In this document: positions 38,645 through 47,822 of the stretch, one piece after another
Position numbering within the stretch: position 1 is the first letter of the stretch
Layout of the letters: every line of letters begins with the position of its first letter
Assembly: GCF_901827205.1 (NCBI RefSeq)
Contig: NZ_LR594675.1
Coordinates: 3,410,001 to 3,474,000 of the forward strand
Origin: Variovorax sp. PBS-H4
Lineage (GTDB): Bacteria; Pseudomonadota; Gammaproteobacteria; Burkholderiales; Burkholderiaceae_C
Direction: 5' to 3'
Length of the DNA: 64,000 nucleotides
The notes under the pieces: model-generated
What the model was told of the DNA's origin: nothing
Databases searched by the model: none
What the model saw: only the letters and a program-made list of their open reading frames with translations
Program-made: the position numbers and the translations under genes

Positions 38645-39441
38645 TGTTCAGCTGGCTGCGCGGGCTGCGCGCCCCGCCCCCGATTCCCGATGCGGCCTGG
38701 CGGGCCACGCTGCTGCGCTACCTTTTTCTGGCCGACCGCTCCGGTCGCGATATAGAGCGCCTGCGCCGCCTCGCCGCTGAGTTCCTGCGCGACAAGGAAT
38801 TTCACGGCGCCCATGGCTTCGTCATCACCGACGAGGTCGCGCTCGCGGTAGCGGCGCAAGCCGTGCTGCCGGTGTTGCACTTGCCGGCCGGCCTGCGCTG
38901 GTATGACGACTTCGTGGGCATCGTGATCCACCCTTCCGAGGCCGTGGCGCGGCGCAAGACGGTCGACGAGACCGGCGTTGTCCACGAATACGACGAAATC
39001 GTGGCCGGCGAAGCGATGGACCGCGGCCCGGTGATGCTCAGCTGGCAGGACGTACTGGCGGGCAGCGTCACGCAGGACGCGGGCTACAACGTGGTGATCC
39101 ACGAATTCGCCCACAAGATCGACATGAAGAGCGGTGAAGCCGATGGCTGCCCGCCGCTCCCCTCGGGCTTTGCGGGCACGTCGACCGCGCGCGACGCGCG
39201 AGGTGCCTGGTTCGCGGTGCTGCAGCCGGCCTACGAGGACTTTCGCGAGAGAACCATCGTCGCCGAGCGCTTTGGCGGCCCGGCGCCGTGGCTCGACGCT
39301 TACGGCGCCACATCGCCGGGCGAATTCTTTGCCGTGGCCTGCGAGGCCTACTTCGTGAACCGCGCCAAGCTGGCTTCCGAATTCGCCGGCCTGGTCACCC
39401 TGTTCGACGAATTCTTCAAACGCCCATCCTCGGCAGCCTAG
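38644..39441 (+). CDS. mtfA: MtfA-like zinc metallopeptidase (M90 family)
   Basis: This 265-residue protein has the zinc motif HEFAHKIDM (HExxH) near residue 155 and the family segments VLSWQDVLAGSVTQDAGYNVV and SPGEFFAVACEAYFV. M90 peptidases such as MtfA sequester the repressor Mlc in enteric bacteria and have aminopeptidase activity. Whether a similar target exists here is unknown. ATG 38644 overlaps the lpxH stop; upstream in-frame codons are a shadow of lpxH. Confidence 0.88.
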   Translation: MFSWLRGLRAPPPIPDAAWRATLLRYLFLADRSGRDIERLRRLAAEFLRDKEFHGAHGFVITDEVALAVAAQAVLPVLHLPAGLRWYDDFVGIVIHPSEAVARRKTVDETGVVHEYDEIVAGEAMDRGPVMLSWQDVLAGSVTQDAGYNVVIHEFAHKIDMKSGEADGCPPLPSGFAGTSTARDARGAWFAVLQPAYEDFRERTIVAERFGGPAPWLDAYGATSPGEFFAVACEAYFVNRAKLASEFAGLVTLFDEFFKRPSSAA

Positions 39442-39464
39442 GCACCGGGCGCAGGCTCCTACCC

Positions 39465-42293
39465 TTACTTGCGCAGGAGCGCCTTGAGCGCGTTCTGCAG
39501 GCGCCGCGCCGAGGCGGCGTCGTGCGCGGCGGCGAGCACTGTGCCTGCATCCTGGCCCCAGGTCTGCGCCGGTGCGGGATCGCCGCGGCGCGTCAGCAGC
39601 TTCAGCTGCAGGGCGCGACGCGCTTCGAGTTGCTCGGCCGGCGTCGGCACCTCGGCCGCCATTTCCAGCCGCAACAGCGCCTCGGCGACGGCATCGGGTT
39701 TTGCCGAGGGACTGGAGGCCAGGGCCTGCGACCACTGCCCGCGGACCGCAGGCGAGACGACGCGGCCCAGCTCCTGCACGCTGGGCAGCTTCGTCGCATC
39801 GCGCTGCTCCCATGCGCCCAGCACCTGCGTCAGCGCCTCACCGTGGGCCTGGGCGGCAAGCTTGCGCAAGGCTTGGTCGGCGCGCTCCAGCGCTTCACGT
39901 TGAGCACGGAAAGCGGCGTCACCGAGTCGGGGGCCACGCTCCTCGCGCTGCGGACGATCGCCGAAGCGGCCGGCGCCGGGACCCCGGTCGCCGGCACGCG
40001 GCGGTCGATCGTTGCCGCGGCCGGGAGGGCCGCTGCGGCCGTCGCGGCGATCGCCGCCGAAACGGCTGTTGCCGCGTCCCCCCGGCAGCGCTTCGGCCTT
40101 CTTGTTGCCGGGCCGGTCATCGCCACGCACGGCAATCACGGGCTTGGGTGCGGGCTTCGGGGGCGCCACGGGCGTTGGTGCGGCCTCTGACTCGGCGTTG
40201 CCGGCGTCGGCGCGCGCCGACGCATCGGCACCATCGGCCGGCGCCACCAAGTCGGGCGTCGACGTTGAGCCTTCTTCGGCGCCCGATGGGGGCGAAGCCT
40301 CGGCGTCGGCTCCCGCGGGGGCCTGCTGGGCGCTCTCGCCGAACTCGGCAGCCGCCTGGGCCGGTGCTACCACCCCGGTCGCGCCCACGGAAGGGCCGTC
40401 CGTGGCGGCTGGCTTGTCAGCGACTGCGGCCTTGGGTGCCGGCGGTGCCTCGCCGCGCAAGGCGGCCTCGAGCTGGGCCACCGCAGCACGGATCTTCTGG
40501 GCATCCCCCGTGGCGTTCGCGGCCTCCACCGCCTTCGAGGCGTCGAGCACATAACGGTCATGCTCGCTCATCGCCGCCGCCGCCTTCTCACGTTCAGCGC
40601 TCTTCCGATTGAAGGCCTCGTCGATCGGTGCCCGGAACGCGTCCCAGAGCTTCTGTTCCTGCCGGCGGTCGAGCGGCACGCCCTGCGCCTCGGCCTGCCA
40701 ACGCTGCTGCAGCGCCTTGACGGCATCGATACGCAACATGGGCGCAGCGCCAAGTTCGGCGGCCTCGGCAATCATGCCCTGGCGACGCTCAATGCTGGCC
40801 TTCTGTGCCGCTTCGAAAGGTGCTCTTGCGGCGCCGAATGCAGCGTTCCACTGGGGCTGGAGCTCGGCGAACACCTTTTCGCCCACGTGGCCTGCATCGC
40901 GCCAGCGATCAGCAAACTGGTGCAGCGCCCGGTTGCAGGCCTTGAGGTCGGTGCTGCCGACCTGCGCCTCGGCCCAGGCTTTCACCTCTTCGATCAAGGC
41001 CAGGCGCTGGGCACGGTGCTCGGCCGCATCGGCCCGCACCTTGTCGAGCCAGGCCTCGACGACCTTGTGGGCTTCATTGCATGCTTCATCGAAGCGTTTC
41101 CACAGCGCATGGTTTGGCACGCCGCCCTGGTCAGCCTGCTTCCATTGTTCGCGAAGGCTACGCAGCGTCTCCTGCATCTTGCGCCCGCCCAGGGCCTGGC
41201 CTTCGGGGCGCTTGAGCAGTGCCTCGGCCTTGGCCACGAGATCCTCACGCACCTTGTCGGCGCTCCAGCGCTGCCACCCTTCGAGCTCGCCGGCCGCCAC
41301 CAGGGCTGCATGGACGCGCGCCTCGAGAGCCGCGTCGACCATCTTGCCGTGCTCCTTGAGCACGGCGCGCAACGCTGCGGCGGCGCCGGCACTGGCCTTG
41401 CCGTGGCCTTCGGCGGTTTCCTGCTCTAGCTTGGCCAGCGCGGCCTCCACAGCCGCCTGGGCTGCGGCGCGCTTCTCGGGATCGACCTTCGGCGACGGCG
41501 GCTTTTGCTGGGCGGGCTGCACCTCGGGCGCACCGCCGCGCGCAATGCGCAGCTCGTCGGCCCACACCGGCACGGGCGGCAGGGGCGCCGCGGCGTCCTC
41601 GGCGGCGGCCACGGTCTGGGCCAGCGCTTGGTGGAACGCGTCGGACACCACCAGCAGCTGGGCCTTGGACGATTCCAGCTGCGGCGCGAACTTTGCGTCC
41701 AGGCTGTTCCAGTTGGGATCGGCAGCGATCTCGTCGGCCTGCTGCTGCCAATGCGCCACGTCTGCGCGCAGCGATTCTTCGGCAGCCTGGGCGTCGCGCC
41801 AGCTCTTGGTCGACAGCACCTCGAAGCGCTGGGCCAGCAACACAGCCGCTTCACGGTGCACCTGGGCACGGTGCTGGAGGTCCTCGATCCCCTTCACGCG
41901 CTCGGCAAGCCGGGCCTTGAAGCTCGCCAACGGCTCGCGCGACAAGGGGGCGCCCGCCTTGGCAGCATCGCGCTGCCAAGCCAGCGCATCGGCGATGTTG
42001 AGCTTGGGCTGGGCCAAGAGCACTTCCGCCTTCTGCGCCCATTCGGCGGCAATGGCTTCCTGGCCGCGAACCCGCTTGAGCTCGTCGAGCTTCTCTCGCA
42101 GGAGGCGCGCGGCGCCCTTGTCGCGGCCGCTGAGTTCCTTGAAAACCTCCTGCATCTGCTCGGACGCCGGATTGCCCGCCAGCCAGTCGCGGATGCGCTG
42201 CGCACGCTCCCCCGAGGTCGGTGCAGTGAAGGCGCCGCCCGTCATCGTGTCGAGGGACTGGAGGTCGTGGGGCTTGGTCGATGTTGAGGTCAC
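39465..42293 (-). CDS. DUF349 repeat protein with RG-rich low-complexity segment
   Basis: This protein of about 942 residues consists mostly of DUF349-type helical repeats (for example WKQADQGGVPNHALWKRFDEA and WRDAGHVGEKVFAELQPQWNA). A long Ala/Pro/Glu-rich linker follows, then an Arg/Gly-rich stretch (around SRFGGDRRDGRSGPPGRGND, encoded near 39920-40090), and a short C-terminal helical domain. GTG 42293 is preferred as start because the reading TSTSTKPHDLQSLD agrees with relatives I recall; ATG 42245 is the alternative. The family function is poorly defined. The RG-rich stretch suggests nucleic-acid contact, an inference. Confidence 0.8.
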   Translation of the reverse strand: MTSTSTKPHDLQSLDTMTGGAFTAPTSGERAQRIRDWLAGNPASEQMQEVFKELSGRDKGAARLLREKLDELKRVRGQEAIAAEWAQKAEVLLAQPKLNIADALAWQRDAAKAGAPLSREPLASFKARLAERVKGIEDLQHRAQVHREAAVLLAQRFEVLSTKSWRDAQAAEESLRADVAHWQQQADEIAADPNWNSLDAKFAPQLESSKAQLLVVSDAFHQALAQTVAAAEDAAAPLPPVPVWADELRIARGGAPEVQPAQQKPPSPKVDPEKRAAAQAAVEAALAKLEQETAEGHGKASAGAAAALRAVLKEHGKMVDAALEARVHAALVAAGELEGWQRWSADKVREDLVAKAEALLKRPEGQALGGRKMQETLRSLREQWKQADQGGVPNHALWKRFDEACNEAHKVVEAWLDKVRADAAEHRAQRLALIEEVKAWAEAQVGSTDLKACNRALHQFADRWRDAGHVGEKVFAELQPQWNAAFGAARAPFEAAQKASIERRQGMIAEAAELGAAPMLRIDAVKALQQRWQAEAQGVPLDRRQEQKLWDAFRAPIDEAFNRKSAEREKAAAAMSEHDRYVLDASKAVEAANATGDAQKIRAAVAQLEAALRGEAPPAPKAAVADKPAATDGPSVGATGVVAPAQAAAEFGESAQQAPAGADAEASPPSGAEEGSTSTPDLVAPADGADASARADAGNAESEAAPTPVAPPKPAPKPVIAVRGDDRPGNKKAEALPGGRGNSRFGGDRRDGRSGPPGRGNDRPPRAGDRGPGAGRFGDRPQREERGPRLGDAAFRAQREALERADQALRKLAAQAHGEALTQVLGAWEQRDATKLPSVQELGRVVSPAVRGQWSQALASSPSAKPDAVAEALLRLEMAAEVPTPAEQLEARRALQLKLLTRRGDPAPAQTWGQDAGTVLAAAHDAASARRLQNALKALLRK

Positions 42294-42317
42294 GCGCGAA
42301 TAAAACCTGATCTGTAG

Positions 42318-42352
42318 AAAGAAAAGCGAAGGCGCCGGCATTTGCCGGCGCA
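42318..42352 (-). terminator. Terminator after the DUF748 gene
   Basis: Perfect arms GCGCCGGC/GCCGGCGC (42332-42351) enclose a four-base loop and are followed on the minus strand by CTTCGCTTTTCTTTC. It lies between the stop of the DUF748 gene and the start of the DUF349 gene. Confidence 0.65.
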
Positions 42353-42386
42353 CGCCGCTATTTTCGCCGACTTGCGGCGCGTAGGG

Positions 42387-45300
42387 TCAGCGGGTGGCCA
42401 GATTCAGTTCGGCCCCGGGTTTCCAGTCGGCATCGCCGGCACGGGTGCGCACCGCGCCGAGGAACAGCCGCTCGCTCGGCAGCTTCTGGGCCAGCAGGTA
42501 GTCGCGTACAGCGGCGCCGCGCTCGACGGCGAGCTGCCGTATGGCCTCTTCGTCGACCGGAATACTCGCCATCAGCAGATCTTCCATCTCCTTGGTCGGG
42601 ACGTCCTTGGCCAGGCCGATCACATTGCGGGGCTTGGTCTTGAGGTCGGCACGGTTGTAGACAGCGGCCAGCAGCTCCGGGTACTCCGCATCGGTAACCG
42701 GCGCGACATCGGCCGCATTCTGGTTGCCACGCACTGCAGCGCGGCGCTTCTCGGCCTGGGCGAGCTGGCGCACACGCTGGCGCTGATAGGCCTCGCGCTC
42801 CTGCTCGAGGCTGGCGGTGCCCACCACCGTCATGCGCAGTGCAGGCCGGTCGGCCAGCGCCTTGGCGACCTTGTCCAGGCTCTGCTTCGCCTCGGCCGAC
42901 AGCACCGCGCTGCCGGGCGCGAAGGCGATGGTGCTCGAATCCCCGCCGCCGCCGCCGAGACCACCCGTCAGCAGCGCGAAGGGTGCCGTCGCGGCCTTGA
43001 CGATCAGGTTCACCACTGCCTTCAGGATCAGGGGACCGAGGCTGAACTGCGGATCGTTGAGCGATCCGCTGATCGGGAAGTCGATGTCGATGACGCCGTT
43101 GCGGTCGGCCAGCAGGGCAACGGCGAGCCGCACCGGCAGGCTGTTGGGGGCACCCTGCACCTCGTCACCGAATTGCAGCTGGTTCAACACCAGCTTGTTG
43201 GTGGCGGTGAGCTGGCCATCGGGGGCAATCTTGTAGTTCACGTCCATGCTGAGCTTGCCGCGCTCGATGCCGTGTCCCGCGTAGCGCACCGAATAAGGCG
43301 ACAGCGGCGGCAGGTCGAGCTCGCGCATCTTCGCCGTGATGTCGAGCTCCAGGGGCTTGGCCAGCGGATTGAGCTTGCCGGTGATCTCCAGCGAGGCCGT
43401 CTGCTGGGCCTTGCCGCGCAGCTCGAGGTCTGCCAGGGCCGGCCGTTCGCCCTGCGGCTTGGACGAGAAGGCACTGAGCTTGCCGGTGAGCTCGCTGAGG
43501 TCGGCCGAGTAGTTGGGCTTGACGAACAAATCGCTGAAATCGATCCGCCCGTTCACCAGGCTCATCGGACCGAAGTTGATGACCGGCGCGGGTCCGCTGC
43601 TGTCGGATTCCGGGGCTTTCGCTGCCGCTGCCGGGATCGCCGCAGCCGGCGCCGTCGGACCCCCGCCGACCATCGCTTCCGCGGAAACGGGGGCCCCTGC
43701 GGAAGGAGCCGCGGGCTTCCTGGCGATGGTGGTCGTCGCGGTGCCTCCCAGGCTGCGCCGCGTAGTGGCCACGGCGCCCGGCTCCGGCGCCTGAGCCGGC
43801 TGCCCAGGCTTCCTGGTCAAATCCTGCAGGTTGAGCCTGCCGGTCGGGTCGATGATCACTCGCGCGAAGAAGTCGGTGAGCGCGGTTTCGCGCACGTCCA
43901 CCGTCAGTGGCGCCTTGGGAACCAGAGTGACCTGCAGCCCGCGCAGACTCAGAGTTTTCCAGCTCAGCAGCTGGTTGCTGCGATTCCCGAGCCCGGGCGA
44001 CTGCGTCAACGTCGCGCTGTTGGCGCGGAAATCGTCCAGCGTCGTGTCACCGGCCAGCTTCACGCTCATGCCCGCAGGCGCCGCGGTGTACTTGACCGTG
44101 CCGCGGTAGCTCGCAAAGGCCCGGCGGATGTCGATATTGAGTGCGTCCGCGTAGTACGCCTTGAAGGCATGCGCCGGGACGGAGGCCACTTCCAGCCGCC
44201 CCTCGGCCGCCACCGGCGCGAGCACGACCGTGCCCTTGTAATCGAATCGTCCGGGCTCGGCGCGGCCGGCGGCGATGCGCCCGGACAGCTGCAACGGCGA
44301 GGCGGTAGCGGTGTTGGGCGCGATCTTCTGGGCGTCGAGCTTCAGGGCGCTGATCTCGAAAGCGACCGGCGTCGCGCCGGCCTTGTCCGAATAGGACAGC
44401 GCACCGTTGTCGACCGCCACGGTGCCGATCGACAGCTCCCAAGGCCTGGCGGCGGCGCCGGCTGCCTTCGCATCCTTGGGGTTGACGATCTTGGTGCTCG
44501 CATCGGCGGGCTGGCTGCCGTTGGATGGCGCCTTGAGCCAGCGTTCGAACATCCAGCGCTTCTCCTTGTCGCGCTCGACCTGGACCTTGGGGCTGCTGGC
44601 GCTGAACGAGGCGATGTTCAGCGTGTGCTTTGTCATGTCGACTTCTGCATCGGCCAGTTCGAAGCGTCCCGCGCTGGCCAGCGTGGTCTTGGCCTGGGTC
44701 AAGGCCAGCCCGTCGAGGGCGACGCGGCCGGCCTTGAACTTGAGCTCGGCCGGAGTCCAGGCGACGTCGATCTTGCCGCTCAGTTTTCCGTCGAGCGTCG
44801 GCTCCAGGCTCTGCGCGAGATACGGCGCAGCCAGCCAAAGCGGCAAGGCTTCGACCTCGGCCTGCACCTTCGCAGCCTTGTCGGTCGCCTCGCCGCCGAA
44901 CTTGAGGGCTGCGCCCCCCACTGCCGTGGAGCCATTGAAGACAGCTGGCTTTTCCATGGGCCAGGCGATGCCGCTGGCGTCGAACTGAAGCTGCTTCATG
45001 TCGATCGCCGCCGCTGGCTGGACGGTCTGGTCGCGCCAGCCGACTTCGCCACCAGACAGCGCCAGCTTGTCGACCTGCACGCGCCAGCCCGGCGCTGGCG
45101 CTGATGGCTTGGCGCCCGCCTCTGAGTTCGGCGGGGCGCCGGTCGCAGGCGCCTGACCCGGTGCTCCGGCGGCCTCGCCGGCAGGCAGCAGGTTGAGCCG
45201 CCCAGCCGCGTCGCGCGCCACCACCAATTGCGGCGCGGCGAGTGCGACATCGCTCAGGTGCACCACCCGCTCCAAAGGCCGCACATCGGCCAGCGCCAGC

Positions 45301-46190
45301 TTGAGGGAGTCGAAGCGAAGCAGGTCGCGCGCCTTGGAATCCGCCAGTTGGACGGCATGCGCCGCTACGGTCCCGGTGATCTTCAGGCCGGTGGTGGTTG
45401 TCTGCGCAAAATCGATCTTCAGGTCCGCATCCAGCTTGCCTGCCTGCAGCGCGACCGGCAGCCCGCCGGGGATATAGCCCAGGTAAGGGGCCAGGTCCAG
45501 GTCCTTGAAGTTGATCTGCGCATCGGTCTTGCGGTCGTCCGCGAATGGCGTGCTCGAGGCGGCCGAATCGAAGGCGCTGCCGTTGAGCACGAAGGCCAGC
45601 TTGGGCTCGGTCTTGATCTCGCGCTGGGAAGGCAGGTTGCTCAGGAGCGGCACCTTGAGCACGAAGTCGCGCAGCTCATGCTTGCGCTTGACCGCCTGAT
45701 CATCGAAATCGACCGACCCGTTGGTGATGGCGATGTTGTAGACCGAGAAGCGCGGCGGTTCGCCCTTGGGCGCCTCTGGGGCGCTGGCCAGCCGGGCCAG
45801 GATGTCATCGATGTCGTACTTGCCGTCCGCCTGGTGCGTCAGCAGCACGGCGGGAGCATCGATGGTGAGGGCGTCGATCACCGGGGCGAGGCGCAAGATC
45901 GACTGCAGCTCGGCATCGGCATAGATGCGGCTGACCGCGAGTTGCGATCGGCTGCCGTCGGCCGTTGCGATGCGCAGCTCGTCGAGCGCAAGCTCGAGCG
46001 TCCACGGTTTGAAGTCGATCTTGCCTACCGTTACTTGGCGGCCCAGCTTTTCGCTGGCGATCTTCTCGATCTGGCTCTTGGCGATTGGCGGCACGGCCAA
46101 CCAGGCAACGAGCCAAAACACGAGCAGCACCAGCAAAGCCAGCACCGCACGCCTCACCCACTTGTTTTGTTTCAGCGAAGCAGCATTCAT
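42387..46190 (-). CDS. AsmA-like DUF748 domain envelope protein
   Basis: This 1267-residue protein has one N-terminal membrane anchor (VRRAVLALLVLLVFWLVAWL, residues about 11-30) and a very long beta-rich periplasmic part typical of DUF748/AsmA-like proteins, for example GRQVTVGKIDFKPWTLELAL near the start. The C-terminus (from about residue 1070) is helical and charged and includes FAPGSAVLSAEAKQSLDKVA, an OmpA-like beginning. Related AsmA-like proteins form lipid-transport bridges across the periplasm; a similar role here is plausible. ATG 46190 precedes the anchor; the upstream open frame lacks similarity. Confidence 0.85.
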   Translation of the reverse strand: MNAASLKQNKWVRRAVLALLVLLVFWLVAWLAVPPIAKSQIEKIASEKLGRQVTVGKIDFKPWTLELALDELRIATADGSRSQLAVSRIYADAELQSILRLAPVIDALTIDAPAVLLTHQADGKYDIDDILARLASAPEAPKGEPPRFSVYNIAITNGSVDFDDQAVKRKHELRDFVLKVPLLSNLPSQREIKTEPKLAFVLNGSAFDSAASSTPFADDRKTDAQINFKDLDLAPYLGYIPGGLPVALQAGKLDADLKIDFAQTTTTGLKITGTVAAHAVQLADSKARDLLRFDSLKLALADVRPLERVVHLSDVALAAPQLVVARDAAGRLNLLPAGEAAGAPGQAPATGAPPNSEAGAKPSAPAPGWRVQVDKLALSGGEVGWRDQTVQPAAAIDMKQLQFDASGIAWPMEKPAVFNGSTAVGGAALKFGGEATDKAAKVQAEVEALPLWLAAPYLAQSLEPTLDGKLSGKIDVAWTPAELKFKAGRVALDGLALTQAKTTLASAGRFELADAEVDMTKHTLNIASFSASSPKVQVERDKEKRWMFERWLKAPSNGSQPADASTKIVNPKDAKAAGAAARPWELSIGTVAVDNGALSYSDKAGATPVAFEISALKLDAQKIAPNTATASPLQLSGRIAAGRAEPGRFDYKGTVVLAPVAAEGRLEVASVPAHAFKAYYADALNIDIRRAFASYRGTVKYTAAPAGMSVKLAGDTTLDDFRANSATLTQSPGLGNRSNQLLSWKTLSLRGLQVTLVPKAPLTVDVRETALTDFFARVIIDPTGRLNLQDLTRKPGQPAQAPEPGAVATTRRSLGGTATTTIARKPAAPSAGAPVSAEAMVGGGPTAPAAAIPAAAAKAPESDSSGPAPVINFGPMSLVNGRIDFSDLFVKPNYSADLSELTGKLSAFSSKPQGERPALADLELRGKAQQTASLEITGKLNPLAKPLELDITAKMRELDLPPLSPYSVRYAGHGIERGKLSMDVNYKIAPDGQLTATNKLVLNQLQFGDEVQGAPNSLPVRLAVALLADRNGVIDIDFPISGSLNDPQFSLGPLILKAVVNLIVKAATAPFALLTGGLGGGGGDSSTIAFAPGSAVLSAEAKQSLDKVAKALADRPALRMTVVGTASLEQEREAYQRQRVRQLAQAEKRRAAVRGNQNAADVAPVTDAEYPELLAAVYNRADLKTKPRNVIGLAKDVPTKEMEDLLMASIPVDEEAIRQLAVERGAAVRDYLLAQKLPSERLFLGAVRTRAGDADWKPGAELNLATR

Positions 46191-46229
46191 CGGACGGCGA
46201 GTGTGCCCCAAACCGACAAAGCCTCCCAC

Positions 46230-46272
46230 AAAGAAGAAAGCCCGGAGACCTGACTGAAGTCTGGCCTCCGGG
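46230..46272 (-). terminator. Long hairpin with T-rich tail, minus strand
   Basis: On the minus strand AGCCCGGAG and CTCCGGGCT pair, with an inner near-complementary pair CCAGACT/AGTCAGG, followed by TTTCTTCTTT. It lies about 40 bases upstream of the DUF748 start codon. No minus-strand gene precedes it, so it would end a non-coding RNA or attenuate the DUF748 transcript. Confidence 0.5.
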
Positions 46273-46554
46273 CTCGATGGCGGGCGCCACGCCCATGCCA
46301 TCTTTTCGCTCGATCGGAAGTTGGATGTTCCGATCATGCCGGCAGCAAGAGATTGCCACCATCAGACCTCGGCCACCGAACCGTTCGAGAAATTCTCTCC
46401 CGGTTACCGGCCTTGGTTAACCGCCTGATGACTCAGGCCATCAAAGCGTATGCGGGCTGTCGCCAGAATGCAAATGAGCTTTTCAATGGACGAGCGTCGG
46501 GCGATTTCGCAGTTCCAATGCAAAGAACTATCATAAAAGATTGTTTCCTTATTC

Positions 46555-46583
46555 TTGACCGGATATTAAGCGACTTCTAAAAT
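46555..46583 (+). promoter_or_regulatory. Sigma-70-type promoter of the lytic transglycosylase gene
   Basis: TTGACC (46555-46560) and TAAAAT (46578-46583) are separated by exactly 17 bases, a near-consensus housekeeping promoter. A start near 46590 gives a leader of about 185 bases before ATG 46775. Confidence 0.65.
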
Positions 46584-46774
46584 TCGCGCTGCTGAAGCCG
46601 CACCTTTGCGGCCGGATCTTGTCCTACACCCGCTGCCGAATACTTTCGGCTTAATCAGGCAGCCGCGACTCAACCTCTCGCGCGGCACCTGACTCATACC
46701 AATCCACAAGCGCCGTCTTCGACCAATGCCTTTTGGGCTTTGCGACTCGGGGCCCGCACAAAGGAGGAAGAGCG

Positions 46775-47614
46775 ATGAAACAGGCGTTTGATGCCACGGC
46801 CCGCGGGCTGCGGACTTTCATGTCCGACGTGGCCGAAGGCTTTTTCGAAGTGAGCCACAACGGCTTTGCCCTGCTCGGCTTGGCCATCGTCTTCGGCGTG
46901 CTGGCGCTTGCCGCACGTCCGGATCTGCGCCAGTCCGGCGAAGAGCAGCTGATGGGCTGGCTCCAGTCGCGCAAGCCGCCGCCCGAGGTCTCGGACCTGG
47001 AGCCCACGGCCATTGACCGCACGACGGCGGCCAGCCCGAGTGAGCTGCCAAAGCCGCAGGCCGCTGTTGCCTACTGGCTGAGCAAGAAGTACCGCGTGGC
47101 GGTCGAGCCGTTGAGCGTGCTGGTGTCCGAGGCGTTCGAAATCGGCAAGCGGACCAAGCTCGATCCCACGTTGATCCTGGCGATCATGGCCGTCGAGTCC
47201 AGCTTCAATCCCTTTGCCCAAAGCCATGTCGGTGCCCAGGGCCTGATGCAGGTGATGACCCAGATACACGGCGAGAAGTACGAAAGCGCCGGCGGCACCC
47301 TGACCGCCTTCGACCCTGTCACCAACATGCGCGTCGGCGTAAAGGTGCTGCAGGAGTGCATCGCGCGGGCAGGTTCGCTCGAAGGCGGCCTCAAGTACTA
47401 CGTGGGTGCAGCCAACCTGCCGGACGACGGCGGCTATGCCGGCAAGGTCATGGCCGAGCATGCGCGACTGCAGCTCGTGGTCGCCGGACGCGCGCCTTCC
47501 ACCATCGCCACTCCGACACCGCCCGGCATGCGTACGCAGCCCCTGCCGGTCGTGGCACCGGCGAAGCCGGAGGGCACCAGCCCGCAGAAGGTCGCGCTCG
47601 CGTCGGATCTTTAG
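46775..47614 (+). CDS. Membrane-anchored lytic transglycosylase (SLT domain)
   Basis: This 279-residue protein has one N-terminal transmembrane helix (GFALLGLAIVFGVLALAA, residues about 30-47). A periplasmic SLT domain carries the catalytic glutamate in ILAIMAVESSFNPFAQS near residue 145, then GAQGLMQVM and a closing YVGAANLPDDGGYAGKV. It would cleave peptidoglycan between MurNAc and GlcNAc. A strong AAGGAGG ribosome site precedes ATG 46775. A proline-rich tail follows the catalytic domain. Confidence 0.88.
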   Translation: MKQAFDATARGLRTFMSDVAEGFFEVSHNGFALLGLAIVFGVLALAARPDLRQSGEEQLMGWLQSRKPPPEVSDLEPTAIDRTTAASPSELPKPQAAVAYWLSKKYRVAVEPLSVLVSEAFEIGKRTKLDPTLILAIMAVESSFNPFAQSHVGAQGLMQVMTQIHGEKYESAGGTLTAFDPVTNMRVGVKVLQECIARAGSLEGGLKYYVGAANLPDDGGYAGKVMAEHARLQLVVAGRAPSTIATPTPPGMRTQPLPVVAPAKPEGTSPQKVALASDL

Positions 47615-47647
47615 GCTTTTTTGCGGCGGCGCATGAAGCCGTCGGCT

Positions 47648-47653
47648 ACACTC
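47648..47653 (+). promoter_or_regulatory. -10 box of glyA
   Basis: TACACT in the context CGGCTACACTCG lies just upstream of the riboswitch, so that transcription starting near 47660 would begin at the first conserved bases of the aptamer. No convincing -35 is visible at 17 bases. Confidence 0.4.
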
Positions 47654-47654
47654 G

Positions 47655-47780
47655 CACCGCACGCGACTGGCGATAGGCGCCGCACCTCTTCGGGTGCCAT
47701 GCGCTGACGTGGATGACCACTGGGAAGCGTGCCGCCTGCGGCGCCGAGCAGGCGTTTCCGCCGTTCGCCTGGGCAGCCCT
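47655..47780 (+). promoter_or_regulatory. ZTP (pfl, THF-I) riboswitch upstream of glyA
   Basis: The leader holds the conserved elements of the pfl RNA in order: CGCGACTGGCG (about 47662-47672), a variable hairpin, GTGGATGACCACTGGGAAGCG, a long variable hairpin loop, and CCG-TTCGCCTGGGCA (about 47761-47775). This class binds ZTP/ZMP, the alarmone of folate shortage, and is known upstream of glyA and purine genes. An inverted repeat CCTTGTT/AACAAGG follows at about 47778-47800, then the ribosome site before ATG 47823, so it may control termination or translation. Confidence 0.82.
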
Positions 47781-47822
47781 TGTTTGTTTGAAGAACAAGG
47801 ACCATCCGTCTTAAGGACTGCC

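Larger units (their letters stand above)
46191..46774. other. Divergent intergenic region between the DUF748 and lytic transglycosylase genes
   Basis: This 584-base gap holds no convincing gene. It contains a strong hairpin facing the minus strand (46237-46272), a clear plus-strand promoter (46555-46583), and two hairpins (46597-46612, 46632-46663) in what would be the transglycosylase leader. The part around 46480-46590 is noticeably AT-rich. Confidence 0.6.

Noticed and set aside
42342..45104. 920-codon plus-strand open frame opposite the DUF748 gene
   Set aside because: Shadow of the minus-strand gene, which has the membrane anchor and the AsmA-like repeats.
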